This document shows positions 12,369-23,129 of a stretch of DNA of 64,000 nucleotides, in pieces (positions within the stretch are counted from its first letter, which is position 1; the number at the start of each line of letters is the position of its first letter). The translations under genes and the position numbers were made by a program. The notes below the pieces were generated by a model that was not told the DNA's origin, ran no database searches, and saw nothing but the letters and a program-made list of their open reading frames with translations. This DNA is from Cephalotus follicularis (lineage: Eukaryota > Streptophyta > Magnoliopsida > Oxalidales > Cephalotaceae). The stretch spans positions 1,228,987-1,292,986 of the forward strand of contig BDDD01000080.1 of the NCBI GenBank assembly GCA_001972305.1, read 5' to 3'.

Positions 12369-12580
12369 CTTAAGTGGTTAGATATATTGATCTTATGTTA
12401 TGAGGCTATATCTACGATATGAACATAAATATATAGAATCATATTGGAATAAAAAAAGTCTGCACATCACAAACTCTAACAGCCACACAAGCATTGCACC
12501 ATTGAACACAGACACTATATTATCAGAGAAGAAGAATAAAAAACCTACCTGATGTCTTGCTAATGCTTGGAGAGTGAGAT
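12369..12580 (+). repeat. Host tandem repeat, first visible unit (left part)
   Basis: This shares the ACTTAAGTGGTTAGAT...ATTGATCTTATGTTATGAGG start and the AATGCTTGGAGAGTGAGAT stretch with units starting near 15489 and 15949. The unit is interrupted by the solo LTR at 12581-15225 and resumes at 15231. It is AT-rich and non-coding. Confidence 0.85.
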
Positions 12581-15225
12581 TGTGACATCCGTGTCCGAGT
12601 AGTTTGTGTCTGTGAGCCTACGTGGCGTTCTGTCTATCTGTCTATCTGTCTAACGGTTAGTCTATTATTCTGGCATTCATGACATATGAATCACGACATT
12701 AATAATTTTTTCTCAATGTGATTTTATACTGATGGTTTATCTGCATAACTAATAAATTTTTCCTTGCTTAAAATTAAATGATGTTTTACTGAAATTGTTG
12801 TTAAATTTGAAGAAAAAAAAAGCAAGTGGTATGTACTAAACATCCAATTTCTATTCGTATCAGTTAAATTCTGGACAAAAACCCAGTCCGTTATGGTTGA
12901 GTATAAAAGCTTGGTTTATCTCTTTTTTTCTTGGTCCCTCTCTCTTTCCCTCTCTCCCTTTCTCTCTCTTCTCCCTCGCTGTCGTCGGAGTCACTGTCAA
13001 AATTACGCCGGCAAGGCACCGGCGAGACAGCAGCAACCTCCCAAGCGCACAGCACCCTACCCCATCACCGACGAACCGCCCTCGTGCGCGCACAACTAGA
13101 TTTTCTCTCTCCACCACAGTCGTGCGCCAGATCTCCGTCTTCTACGTTGGTCACTGCAATGCAAGCCCAGATCCGGCATCTCACGTAAAGCGAGCCGAAC
13201 GCGACCAGCTCCGAGCAATGATAATGCCAACAGCGCAAGTCAACGGCGAAGACAGCCCGGTCAAACACCCTCGTTCTAGCCTGATGTAGCGTCATCGTGA
13301 CCAATGCTCCTCCGATCCGTGATCCCCAAACTTTGATGCACCAGATCCGACCATCCTTGCTGTTGTCTGACCACCGCATCTGGCTGACACGCTCCGGTTA
13401 GCTGCAACGCGTGAACCCAAACGTCGGTAGACTCCGGCAGTGCGTTTCGGACTCACGTCCAACACTCTTACTCCGTTTTTGCGTAGAGGTGTTCTGTTTC
13501 TGTTCCGCTCCGTGATTCCGGCAACATACTCCATTCCGTCTATTTCCGGTAAACTTTGAACTCTTCTCCGATAGTTTTGCTTTTCGTATTTCTGTATTTG
13601 TTTCTGTGGTATTAAGAAATTGACTTGTTTAATCAATTCAAAATGGGATAACCTGGACAACCACTTGGAATTGCTTTAGTGATGTTGAAATTGTGTTTAA
13701 CTGAGGTTTAAACAGAATTTTATTGGTTTTTTCCATAACGCATTCATGATAATGAGTATACGTTGGAGTCATGTTTGGGTTTATGTTTTCTGTCGTGTTT
13801 GAATTATGATAGTCTGTTGTCTATCTATCTGCCTGTCTATCGGTAGAGGATCCTCCTATTGAGGTCGGCCATGGAGGCGACCAGTCGTAGGACTTGTTCG
13901 TCTGTTCTGTGAGTGGAACACCTTTCTTTAACCATTTTTATTCTGGAATTCTTTTAAGTAACTTAAATGTTTAAATGAGTTCACTTATTCATTTCCGTAT
14001 CTGAATGAACTTGGATCTACTTCATTTCTGAAATATGTTAAGTTTTAATGTATAATACATTCCTTGAATGTTTTACAAATGCTCGCATGATGATAGTCAT
14101 AGTATGATGTTATTTTCAGCTATATCTATAGTTGATAAGAAAATGATTTCTATATCTGTTTGAATTTGTTTTAAGTTTGTCTTGGGGCAGTGGTGATTTA
14201 TGTACTTGTTGAATCTGTTTAAATATGTTTCAATGGTGATCTCGGTATTATATTAGTTACCTTTTTGTTACTCATGAGGTACTGTCTACACGTGTATGAC
14301 CATCTATTGATGCTTTGATACGACGGTATCATTTCCACTATTATCTGCTGGATGTTCGGCCCGACAGGGCCTAGGCGTCAACCTTATCATGTAGACCCAT
14401 TACATCTTTATATATTTATTCTTTTTAAACTCTTTAACTACTACATATAACTGAGTTTCTAATTATTTAAATATATTTAAGATAATAATCTGACTTTCTG
14501 TTGCTTCTGTAAATTTTTATTTTATAATCTGTTTTATAAATTGGATTTTGGATTTTTATTCTGTTTCTGATATTCTGTTTAAGTTGTTTGTAACTGTTCT
14601 GTGAAAAATACCATTTTATGCAAGCAAAACTCTTTCCGAGTCTTTTGTTCCATCTCACTAGTCCTGTGGACTAACCCCCACTCTGTTTTCAGTTATGACA
14701 GGTTAGTCTGCTGAATTTTGTCAGCTAAAGTCAGTCAGTTAGCTGAGGTGAGACCGCAAGGGCATGCCTACCAGAGTCTCAACACGTGCATATCATCTAC
14801 CACATCAACATTTAAATATTTGCATTACTTATGCTTTTATATAAATATTTTTATAGTTTTGTTTTGAAGGGCTGAGCCCTATTTATGATTTTAAGTTTTG
14901 ATAATATGGTTGAGGCGAAGCCCAACCCATGCATATTTTCTCTTTTTTCTTGTGGTCTGCTGAGGACTGAGCCTATTATATGAATTGTCTTTTTCTTTGC
15001 AGGGGGCATAGTCTGATAAACGGATACTACATGCCCGATTTTCGTAAAAATTTAAGAGTTAGAATTATTTTCAAGTTTTTATAAAAGTTCAACTTTATGA
15101 TATTTAATTTTATTATATGGTTTTTAAATAATTTTCAAACTGGTTTTAAGATATCATGTGGAGGTTTCCGAAAGGAGGCTTACCATGTGATGTTCACATC
15201 CGCTTTGATCGGGACGGTTGTGACA
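12581..15225 (+). mobile_element. Solo LTR, 2.6 kb, gypsy-like
   Basis: TGTGACATCC...GGTTGTGACA is flanked by the 5 bp duplication GAGAT (12576-12580 and 15226-15230) and lies inside a tandem repeat whose sequence is otherwise continuous. No primer-binding site, gag or second LTR copy is seen inside, so it is best read as a solo LTR left by LTR-LTR recombination. A TATA-like GAGTATAAAAG at about 12899 precedes a CT-rich leader. A possible donor TTCCG|GTAAAC is near 13545, and a CTAACCCCCACTCTGTTTTCAG acceptor-like motif lies at 14671-14692. Several short overlapping ORFs around 12860-13660 are incidental to its GC-richer leader. Confidence 0.85.
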
Positions 15226-15230
15226 GAGAT

Positions 15231-16434
15231 AGAGTATGAGAAATAGAGAAAAAGGGAGACGGAGGGAGAGTGAGAAAGATTAGACTTAGAGTATGAGAAA
15301 GAGAGAAAAAAGAGAAATATAAACAAAAATATAGTGAGCATGTTAAAATTATAAGCTAGATACATTGTATTGATTTTGGTACATAGTACATGATACATTG
15401 GATTAATCTACTTTTATGGTCATGTATTTTCTAGATTAATTGGATTGTCCAGGATCTAGGAAATGTGTCTTAGGAATTTTTAAAGTCTTAAGTGGTTAGA
15501 TACATTGATCTTATGTTATGAGGTTATATCTACGATATGAATATAAATATATAGAATCATATTGGAAAAAAAAAAGTGTGCACCCTAACAGCCACACAAG
15601 TATTGCACCGTTGAACACAAAATCTATATTATCAAAGAAGAAGAATAAAAAACTTACGTGCTGTCTCGCTAATGCTTGGAGAGTGAGATAGAGTATGCAA
15701 AAGAGAGAAAAAGTGAGACGGAGGGAGAGTGAGAGAGATTAGACTTAAAGTATGGGAAAGAGAGAAAAAGGGAGAACGAGAGACAAAAATATAGTGAGCA
15801 TGTTAAAATTATAAGCTAGATACATTGTATTGATTTTGGTACATGGTAAATGATACATTGGATTAATCTACTTTTACGGTTCATGTATTTTCTAGATTAA
15901 TTGGATTGTCTAGGAACTTGGAAAGGTGTCTTAGAAATTTTGAAAGACTTAAGTGGTTAGATACATTGATCTTATGTTATGAGGCTATATCTACGATATG
16001 AACATAAATATATAGCATCATATTGAAAAAAAAAAGTCTGTACATTACAAACCCTAACACCCATATAAGCATTGCACTATTTAACACAGACACTATATTA
16101 TCAAGGAAGAAGAATGAAAAACTTACCTGTCGTCTTGCTAATGCTTGGATAGTGAGATAGAGTATGAGAAAGAAATAAAAAGAGAGACGGAGGGAGAGTG
16201 AGAAAGATTAAGACTTGGAGTATGAGAAAGAGAGAAAAAGAGAGAACGAGAGACAAAAATATAGTGAGCATGTTAAAATTATAAGCTAGATACATTGTAT
16301 TGATTTTCGTACATGGTACATGATATACATTGGATTAATCTACTTTCATGGTTCATGTATTTTCTAGATTAATTGGATTGTTTAGGAACATTGAAAGGTG
16401 TCTGAGAAATTTGGAAAGTCTTTAGGGGTAAGAT
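15231..16434 (+). repeat. Tandem repeat array, about 460-486 bp unit
   Basis: Landmark sequences recur at 15489 and 15949. A truncated fourth start lies near 16418, just before element C; with the joined unit at 12369-12580 this gives at least three copies. Each unit holds a GA-rich purine block (GAGAAAGAGAGAAAAAG, GGAGGGAGAGTGAGA) and a TACATTGTATTGATTTTGGTACAT segment. No coding potential is visible. The unit does not resemble any LTR in this window. It could be a satellite-like array or the tandem part of an unrecognised element. Confidence 0.85.
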
Positions 16435-19023
16435 TGTAAGCCCCGAGTTACGGATGTATGTATTTTGTTTGTATTTATACGGTATTGTATGTATGTATAG
16501 CATGGATTGTATATGATATATAAAATTTTCACTTTTATGATTGTTTATGGGTAATAGGGGTTCAATTGAATCTAAGCGTAGTTTTTGAGATTTTCGCCCA
16601 AAAGAAGTCTATATATAGACTGTTCAGCCCATTTTATTCTCATATATTCATTTCTCATCTCATGTTCTAGTGAGAGAGTGATTTAGAGAGAGTGTGGGCA
16701 GAAACGGTGAAGGGAGGAGTCGTTGGGATGTGGCGAAGTGTAGAATTTGAAGGGAGAAGCAAAACAAGGATTCAAGAAGCCGATCAGCTTGTTCTCCGTT
16801 CTCAACGAGATTAAGGTAGGTTCTACATATATGCTTTGAATCCATGCATATTGATTGAATCTTATGTTTCTATGGTTATAGATGGATGGATAAGTTAGGT
16901 TGATTGTTGTGATTGATTTTGTATGGAAACGAAAATCAGAGAGAGATTGAGAGTTTAGGTTTATAAGTCTAATCCCTTCTCTCTCTAGATTCAGGGGTTA
17001 TGGGTACGGATCTGAAGGTCTGAAGTTGTTTTCAACTTATTATCGACCATTGGAACTTACAGCTTCCTTTGGATCGGATTTCAAACTTTTTTAAATTGTT
17101 TGGAATTGAACTGCAAATTATTAGCAATTGTTTTCGATGTTCTGCAGAGGTCGCAAACCGTCAACGCCTTCGATCAGGGCGTTGGCGCTTTGCTTAAGAG
17201 ATAACAGTCGACGCCTAGAGCAATTATCGACTGTAGAGCGCAGAGGCTGAAGGAAGGGCTCAGAAGCTAAGGCAAAGGTCGGGAAGTTGAAGGCAGAGCT
17301 CCGAATGCCAAGGCAGACCTCAGAGGTAGAGGTCAGGGCTCCGAAGCTCGAAGTCAAACCTCAGAGCTTGAAGTCAGACCTCAGAAGTAGAGGTCAGTGG
17401 TAGAGATCAGAGCTATAAACTCGAAGTTAGACCTCGGTGCTTGAAGGCAGACATCGGAAGAAGGGGTCGGAGGTAGAGATCAGAGATCAGAGATCAAAGC
17501 TCGATGTCAGACCTCGGAGCTTGAAGGCAGACCTCCGAGGTAGAGGTTAGAACTCAAAGCTCGAAGTCAGACATCAGAGCTTAGAAGATATGGGAAAACC
17601 GTCGACGCTTTGAAGCAAAGGGTCGGCACTTAGCGCGTTATTCTATGCAAAACACACTATTTTCAATCCTTTTCAACCCCAAATGCTTTTAGCTTCAAAT
17701 GGATTCCATAGGAAGCCTCCCTAGGGCCTTGTAACCTATGTGAATCGTGTTTTAACACTGTTAACCTACAAATCAATCTTGAAAATGAATCTTTAACGAA
17801 AAGTTTCAATAAAAGAGTTTTACAAATATTCAAATGGATTTTCAATAAGGTTTTCAATAAATGGGTTTTATAGTTCAATTGTGATGTTTAGATACGAATA
17901 TCCTAGTTAGGCCTCCTCTCCATTTTTTTTTATAATTCTGATAGGGATCAAGAAAATGATTATGGAAAATGGTTACGGTAATGGCTATGGAAATGGTTTA
18001 AAAACGGTTTTGACGGATGGATCCTACGTGATCCTTTATTTAGGTCCCTATCATTTCTATGATATACGGTCATAGGCTACGGGTTTTATATGTTTTCTAT
18101 GATTGAGACTTGACGGGATAACCTATTCATAATCTTCATTTTCACCATGAAGGTTATGAGTGTTAGGCCACATTGTACATATATATATATATAATCCTCC
18201 CTTTTTGGGTGAACGTACGGGGATCATCGCATTGTGGATGGATACGGTACGGCACGGATTATAGAGATCTCTATTATGGGCTAGTACCTTCGGGACTAGC
18301 ATTACAGTATGGTACACATTATGTGGCCAGTGTTATCCTATGCTCCACACGGCTATGACACGGAGGGTGTATAGACGGTGGGGGTACCATATCGGGTCGG
18401 AGAGGCAGATGAGTACTTTGACCCTACGGATTGTTTGCCCATATGTATGGTTACGAATTGATTGATGGATTGTGATTTTATGGTTAAGACATCGTTATGT
18501 ATGCCACCGCTAAGGACAGTTGATGTACTAACGTTATCCACAATTGGTATTCATGCATTTCACATGCCATGCATATAACTGTATAAACTGTACACTTCAT
18601 TGCATATAGTATTACCAAAATGGATGTGTTTGGCTTGCCCATTCTCAAAATGGGCACAACAACTAGGGCTGAGTACTGAGGACGCCTCGAAGTGAACGGA
18701 CAGAACGGTTTGCATATCAGGAGCTCTTGTTCAAGTGACAGTTCAGTTTCTGTTGTTTATCTACCTTATATGAGATTTGGAATGTATAAGAATTATTGTT
18801 TTGACCATCCGGCTTGTGGTAGTGCTCCAGATATTATGATGTTGTGTATATAGTTGGGCTTATCTACATGAATGTTGAATGATGTTTTTGCATGCATGTT
18901 TATGGATTAAAGTTTTCAATTATAGAGTACTTTTGCATGTATGATATTGTTATATGGATGGTTCATACGGAATGTTTGCCACGTGTCGGATTGTGGGGTT
19001 TTCCCATGGTTGGGGGCATGACA
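16435..19023 (+). repeat. 5' LTR of element C
   Basis: About 2.59 kb, TGTAAGCCCC...GGCATGACA; 28937-30831 is its truncated 3' partner. Contents are a leader with a candidate donor AAG|GTAGGT at 16816, GCGTCGACGC-type words at about 17146-17225 and 17595-17637, and between them a degenerate repeat of GGCAGACCTCAGAG/GAAGTCAGACC words (17230-17590). A hairpin GCTAGTACC-ttc-GGGACTAGC lies at 18280-18300. The two LTRs differ by many substitutions and by a shorter repeat block in the 3' copy, so this is an old insertion. Confidence 0.9.
17146..17637 (+). repeat. GTCGAC-cored palindromes flanking a GGCAGACCTCAGAG repeat block (5' LTR of C)
   Basis: The outer parts carry degenerate GCGTCGACGC words (CCGTCAACGCC, GGCGTTGGCGC, AGTCGACGCC, CCGTCGACGCTT). 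The middle (17230-17590) is an irregular repeat of about 20-28 bp built on GAAG(G/T)CAGACCTCAGAG and TAGAGGTCAG. The 3' LTR has the same layout at 29701-30008 with fewer middle copies. Confidence 0.8.
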
Positions 19024-19029
19024 GTTTGG

Positions 19030-19041
19030 TGGTATCAGAGC
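19030..19041 (+). other. Primer-binding site of element C (tRNA-Met type)
   Basis: TGGTATCAGAGC is an exact match to the complement of plant initiator tRNA-Met, six bases after the LTR end. Confidence 0.92.
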
Positions 19042-19221
19042 CCAATCTATGTTGGCTATGCCGGGATATGATCCTTGGCTATTGGAATTAAGTGTTAAGG
19101 ATAAGGTTGTTTATGGTACAGTTATATTGGAATTAAGAGTTGTGAATGAGATTGCTTGTTGCTTTGGAATTGTGGTTCAGATAAATGGATATCTAACCCT
19201 TTTCTCTTATATAAGGTTGAT

Positions 19222-20433
19222 ATGGAAGGACAACGTGGAGGAAATGCTAGAAGAGCAAAAGGTAGACAGTCAACTAGTCAGACGAGAGCTAATAGAGGTG
19301 TTGAGGAACAGGGAGAAGGTAATGTGGCGCTTGAAAGGGAATTTGTTGCACCAGCTCACGAAGAACCAAGGGATTTTCTAAAGGAGATACAGGCCATTAT
19401 GCCCCAAATGAACGAACTCTTGCAACAAAAAATGGCTGCGATAGGTCAAGCTACACCTGCTAGAACAACTGAACGTGCAGGGGCAACGGAGAGACTAGTT
19501 GGCCGTCCTGCAGGCAAGGAGGATCCTTTGATCAGGTTCTTGAAGCATAATCCTCCACTGTTTATGGGAGATTTAGATGCTATGGCCTCTAAGAGATGGT
19601 TGATGCAGATGGAGAAGATCTTTGGAGTCTTGGATTGTTCAGACTCACAGAAGGTCGCTTTTGCCACTTATATGCTGCAGGGTGAAGCAGAGCATTGGCA
19701 GAGTTGATGCCTCATGGGAAGAATAAGGGATAACGAATTCTTGGGATATGTTTGTAACAGAGTTCAATGAGAAATACTTCCACGAGGCTAAGGTTGACAG
19801 AAAGGAGGCCGAATTTCTTGGCCTAAAACAAGGCAGCATGATAATGGCCCAGTACGAGGCCAAGCTTATAGAGTTGGCAAGGATAGCTCCTCACATGGTT
19901 GGTACGGAAGCAAGGAAGGCCAAGAAGTTTCTTGGTGGACTCAGACCGGACATCAGGCAGAAGTTAGTGCCTCTAAGATTGAGATCTTTTTTCGAGTTGG
20001 CTAGTAGGGCCAGAGATTCAGAGTCAGTTTCTGAAAAACTACATAATTTGAGGATTCAGACTGGTAGTATCAGGCCTGCTTCTTCAAGCTGGCAATCAGG
20101 GGGAAGTTCTAGGAGCAATAATAAGTTCCAGAGATATGGGAACAGCAACCCGACTCAGGGTGGTTCACAGCAGAGCATCGGCAGTCCACCTAGTTTTTTA
20201 GGGCGTAGGGGACAGTCTTGAGGGTCAAAACAGAGGCATCGAGGGTAGGGCTCTCAGCAGAGGAGCCATGGGACATAAGGAGGTCACTCTAGACTTTTCA
20301 GTGGTGGCAGTCAGGCTCTCTCTGATCCATGCGGGCATTGTCAGTGCATGAATCACACATCTGATGAATGTTAAGTGTATGGGTTATGGAGCTACGGATC
20401 ACATAGCTAGATAGTGTCCTTATGGAAGGTCCG
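19222..20433 (+). pseudogene. Gypsy gag of element C, 5' part (broken)
   Basis: The ATG at 19222 opens MEGQRGGNARRAKG and leads to a capsid-like gag domain (FLKHNPPLFMGDLDAMASKRWL, YMLQGEAEHW). A frameshift near 19700 moves coding to another frame, where EFNEKYFHEA, LELARIAP-like and KFLGGLRPDIRQKL follow up to 20221. Beyond a stop at 20221 a degraded CCHC knuckle region (CGHCQCMNHTSDEC; HIAR) can be read. It is cut at 20433 by the solo LTR and resumes at 23130. Confidence 0.86.
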
Positions 20434-20590
20434 TGTAACGCCCAGAATTTTCATTAAATGTGTTATTGAAATTCTCATTGAAGAATTATCATAATTGATG
20501 AGAAATGATGAATTTCCATCCTAATAATGTTGCCCAATTAAGTAAGAAATGTTAAGGGCTTTGTGTTAAAGTAAAAAATTCAAGAAACTG

Positions 20591-21845
20591 GCCTAAGCGT
20601 CGACGCCTAGGATCAAAGTGTCGACGCCAAGGGATACGTGGCCGGCGTAAAATACATGCATGCAAAGCGTCGACGCCAATGAGTGAAAACGATGTAAGCG
20701 CTAACGCTATGCGTAAACGTCAACGCTTAGAGTCAAGCAGTAGACACGTTTAAACCGACAGTAACATATGCATGGGGGCAGGTTGAGGCCACTTTTCAGG
20801 CACCTTAACATGCGTTTTGAGACGTGTTGAGCATGCACCAAAACTCCTGAGTCTGCAGTGACTGGGATGAAAGAGTGAACGTGACACCTGTGTAGACATG
20901 CAGGTGGGAAAAAGAAGAGAGAACCACCTGGTGCGCTATGCAACCAGGTGGGAAGAAAAAGAGACCTGGCCATGCAAAAATGAATTGAAGGAAAAGGACA
21001 GGGAAGAAACCAGCATAAAGCTTCCTTCCTCACTCCTCTCTCCAGGAGCTGAGAGGGGAAAAGGAGAACAGTAAAAGATAGAGAGAAAACCGTGGGAATC
21101 AGTAGAGAGATAGGAAGGGAGATAGCCATTCTCCACCATTGTAGAACCTGGGCAAGCTTGGAGAGCCGAACCAGGAAGAGAAACGACCTGCTTGGAGCTA
21201 CTGGGGGAGCTCAAATACTACTGTTCAAGGACTAAAAAAGGTGGACTTTCAGATACCTAACTTGGAACCAAAGGTATGGGAATTATACTTACAATTGAGT
21301 TCAAGATTAATGACTTATGATTAATGAAATGCATGAATTCTTGTGTTGTGAACCGTTGGATTCAATTCCATGATCACTATTGAGTGATATCCTGCCTTGC
21401 ATGTTGAATGTTGAGTGAATATTGAACTGGATTTGCATGTGTTCTTGGTTGAATTGCCCATGGTTTTGTGTTAAACGGGGAAGATGATGTACTGGACTGT
21501 GTAACCGTCGACGCTTACGATGGAAACGCAATGCTTAGACCTGTTATGCGAAGAACACGTACTTGTTTGACGTTAAACGTCGACGCTTAAAAAAACGTCG
21601 ACACCCTGCTTGGATATATGTGTAAGGGTGGAGACTTAGACGTTGACGCCTGAGGTCCTACCTCAAAGAGTCGATGCCAAAGTGATAAGCGTCGACGCTT
21701 AAGGATCCTGACCTTGAGGCGTCGACGCTCAAGACATGTATTGACACGTAAGGTTCTGGAGTAAGCGCTGACGATAAGGATGGGAGTGTCGACGCTTAGA
21801 GGACATAAGCGTCGATGCCTATAAGTTAAACATCGACGCTTAAAG
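20591..21845 (+). repeat. GCGTCGACGC-type palindrome arrays in the solo LTR (20434-23129)
   Basis: Two clusters (about 20591-20745 and 21503-21845) carry AAGCGTCGACGCTTA and variants (GTGTCGACGCC, GCGTCGATGCC, ACGTTGACGCC). They lie at the same distances from the LTR start as the two CAGTCGACTG clusters in the sister LTR of element B: about 157-310 and 1070-1410 bp here, against about 140-280 and 825-1250 bp there. Confidence 0.86.
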
Positions 21846-22267
21846 TTACTGGTTTTGACATTTTCACCTAAATGACGTGCATTGATCCCGAAACGATTCT
21901 AGATGCACTTGAGAATATGTTTGCATTGCATATTGAACTGTTGATTGAACTATGAATTGAAATGTGACTGATTTCTAAAAGTGTTTATCATTTTAGAAAT
22001 ACTTACATGATTTTGAATAAATCATTATTTTGTACAAAAATTTATATTTGATAAAATGTATATTTTCGAATGCCTGGGGAAAGTAATTTTCAAAGATTGC
22101 AAACTATTTTAAGGGATTTTCTAGACAATGAAAATGCATTGTTCTAAGTATTTTATGAGTATAAACTACTTGAGATTGAATTGAGAAAATGATTTTACAT
22201 TTTAACAAATGTATTGTTCCGAGTATTTTATGAGTATAAACTACTTGAGACTGGATTGAAAACTGAG

Positions 22268-22460
22268 TTATACTAGGGTTACAAAGCACCGAGTTCCAGT
22301 GACCAGTTGCAAAGCACCGAGTGCCAGCAACCTTATACTGGGGTTACAAAGCACTGAGTGCCAATAACCAGTTGCAAAGCACCGAGTGCCAGCAACCTTA
22401 CACTGGGGTTACAAAGCACCGAGTGCCAGTAACCGGTTGCAAAGCACCGAGTGCTAGCAA
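22268..22460 (+). repeat. 64 bp tandem repeat, three copies
   Basis: Three consecutive units of about 64 bp, each made of two ~32 bp half-units built on TTACAAAGCACCGAGTGCCAG and GTTGCAAAGCACCGAGTGCCAG. Copies differ by a few substitutions. The block lies in the 3' half of the LTR. The LTR of element B lacks it and has its own GGCCAGGAGATGGC duplication there instead. Confidence 0.92.
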
Positions 22461-23129
22461 ACGTGAATCGTGTAGTCTAGTGACGAAATTGGATTGTGTG
22501 ACTTGTCTGGTCCTTTGAGGACATACTTGCTAGATTGTGTCAATGTAGCCCTAACGGGTTGCACATGTTCTGTGAATATATATATATATATATATATACC
22601 CTGTTATATATGTTGTACTGTATCACTGTGCATCCATTCATGACATTCATTATTATTGAACCCAAGCTGTATTTATACTTAACCGAGTGAGGGCAAAAGC
22701 TAACCCCCTACAATTTCAGATTGATGCGGTGGGACTAACATGGACAAGCCTGGAGAAGAACGAAGTTGTAATAATGTTATCTGATGGACTTGTATTTCTT
22801 GTTGGAGTTATTAAACTGCTATTGTAAACTTGGAACAGCGTTTATCGTATTCGATGGATGATTGTTAAGTATGGATTACTGTATTGAATGAGATTAATGG
22901 ATAATGTTTTGATCACGCTTCGTTGAGGGTAATTAACAAATGGAAATTTTGTATTTTAGTAACATGTAGTATGGGATGCATGTTATGTTTATGTTTCAGC
23001 TTATATCTTGAATGCTTCCGCAAATATTACCCGTTTTAAAAGTTTTAATTTATTCGTAAAATTTCATAAGCTGAATATGTAAGTTAATTGCCACTACTTT
23101 TATTGTTGTTATGGAAACGGGGTGTGATA

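Larger units (their letters stand above)
20434..23129 (+). mobile_element. Solo LTR, 2.7 kb, sister family of element B
   Basis: TGTAACGCCC...GGGGTGTGATA inserted in the gag of element C, flanked by near-identical 5-mers GTCCG (20429-20433) and GTACG (23130-23134). The terminal CA has mutated to TA. Its ends and many internal blocks match the LTR of element B, including CCTAACTTGGAACCAAAG|GTATGG near 21250-21278, GCTAACCCCCTACAATTTCAGATTGATGC near 22699-22727, and the CTTCCGCAA...GTGTGA tail. It has GCGTCGACGC words where B has CAGTCGACTG words. No internal coding region is seen. Confidence 0.88.

Noticed and set aside
12369-12481. Extension of the copia A LTR to the TCTAACA at 12481
   Set aside because: The same sequence is present in the tandem units near 15490-15600 and 15950-16060, so it belongs to the host repeat; the LTR ends at 12368.
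12860-13660. Cluster of overlapping ORFs up to 130 residues
   Set aside because: All lie in the GC-richer leader of a solo LTR with a target duplication; no frame shows a domain or a splice structure.
20707-21214. Minus-strand ORFs of 92-140 residues
   Set aside because: They are antisense to the leader of a solo LTR and show no family motif.
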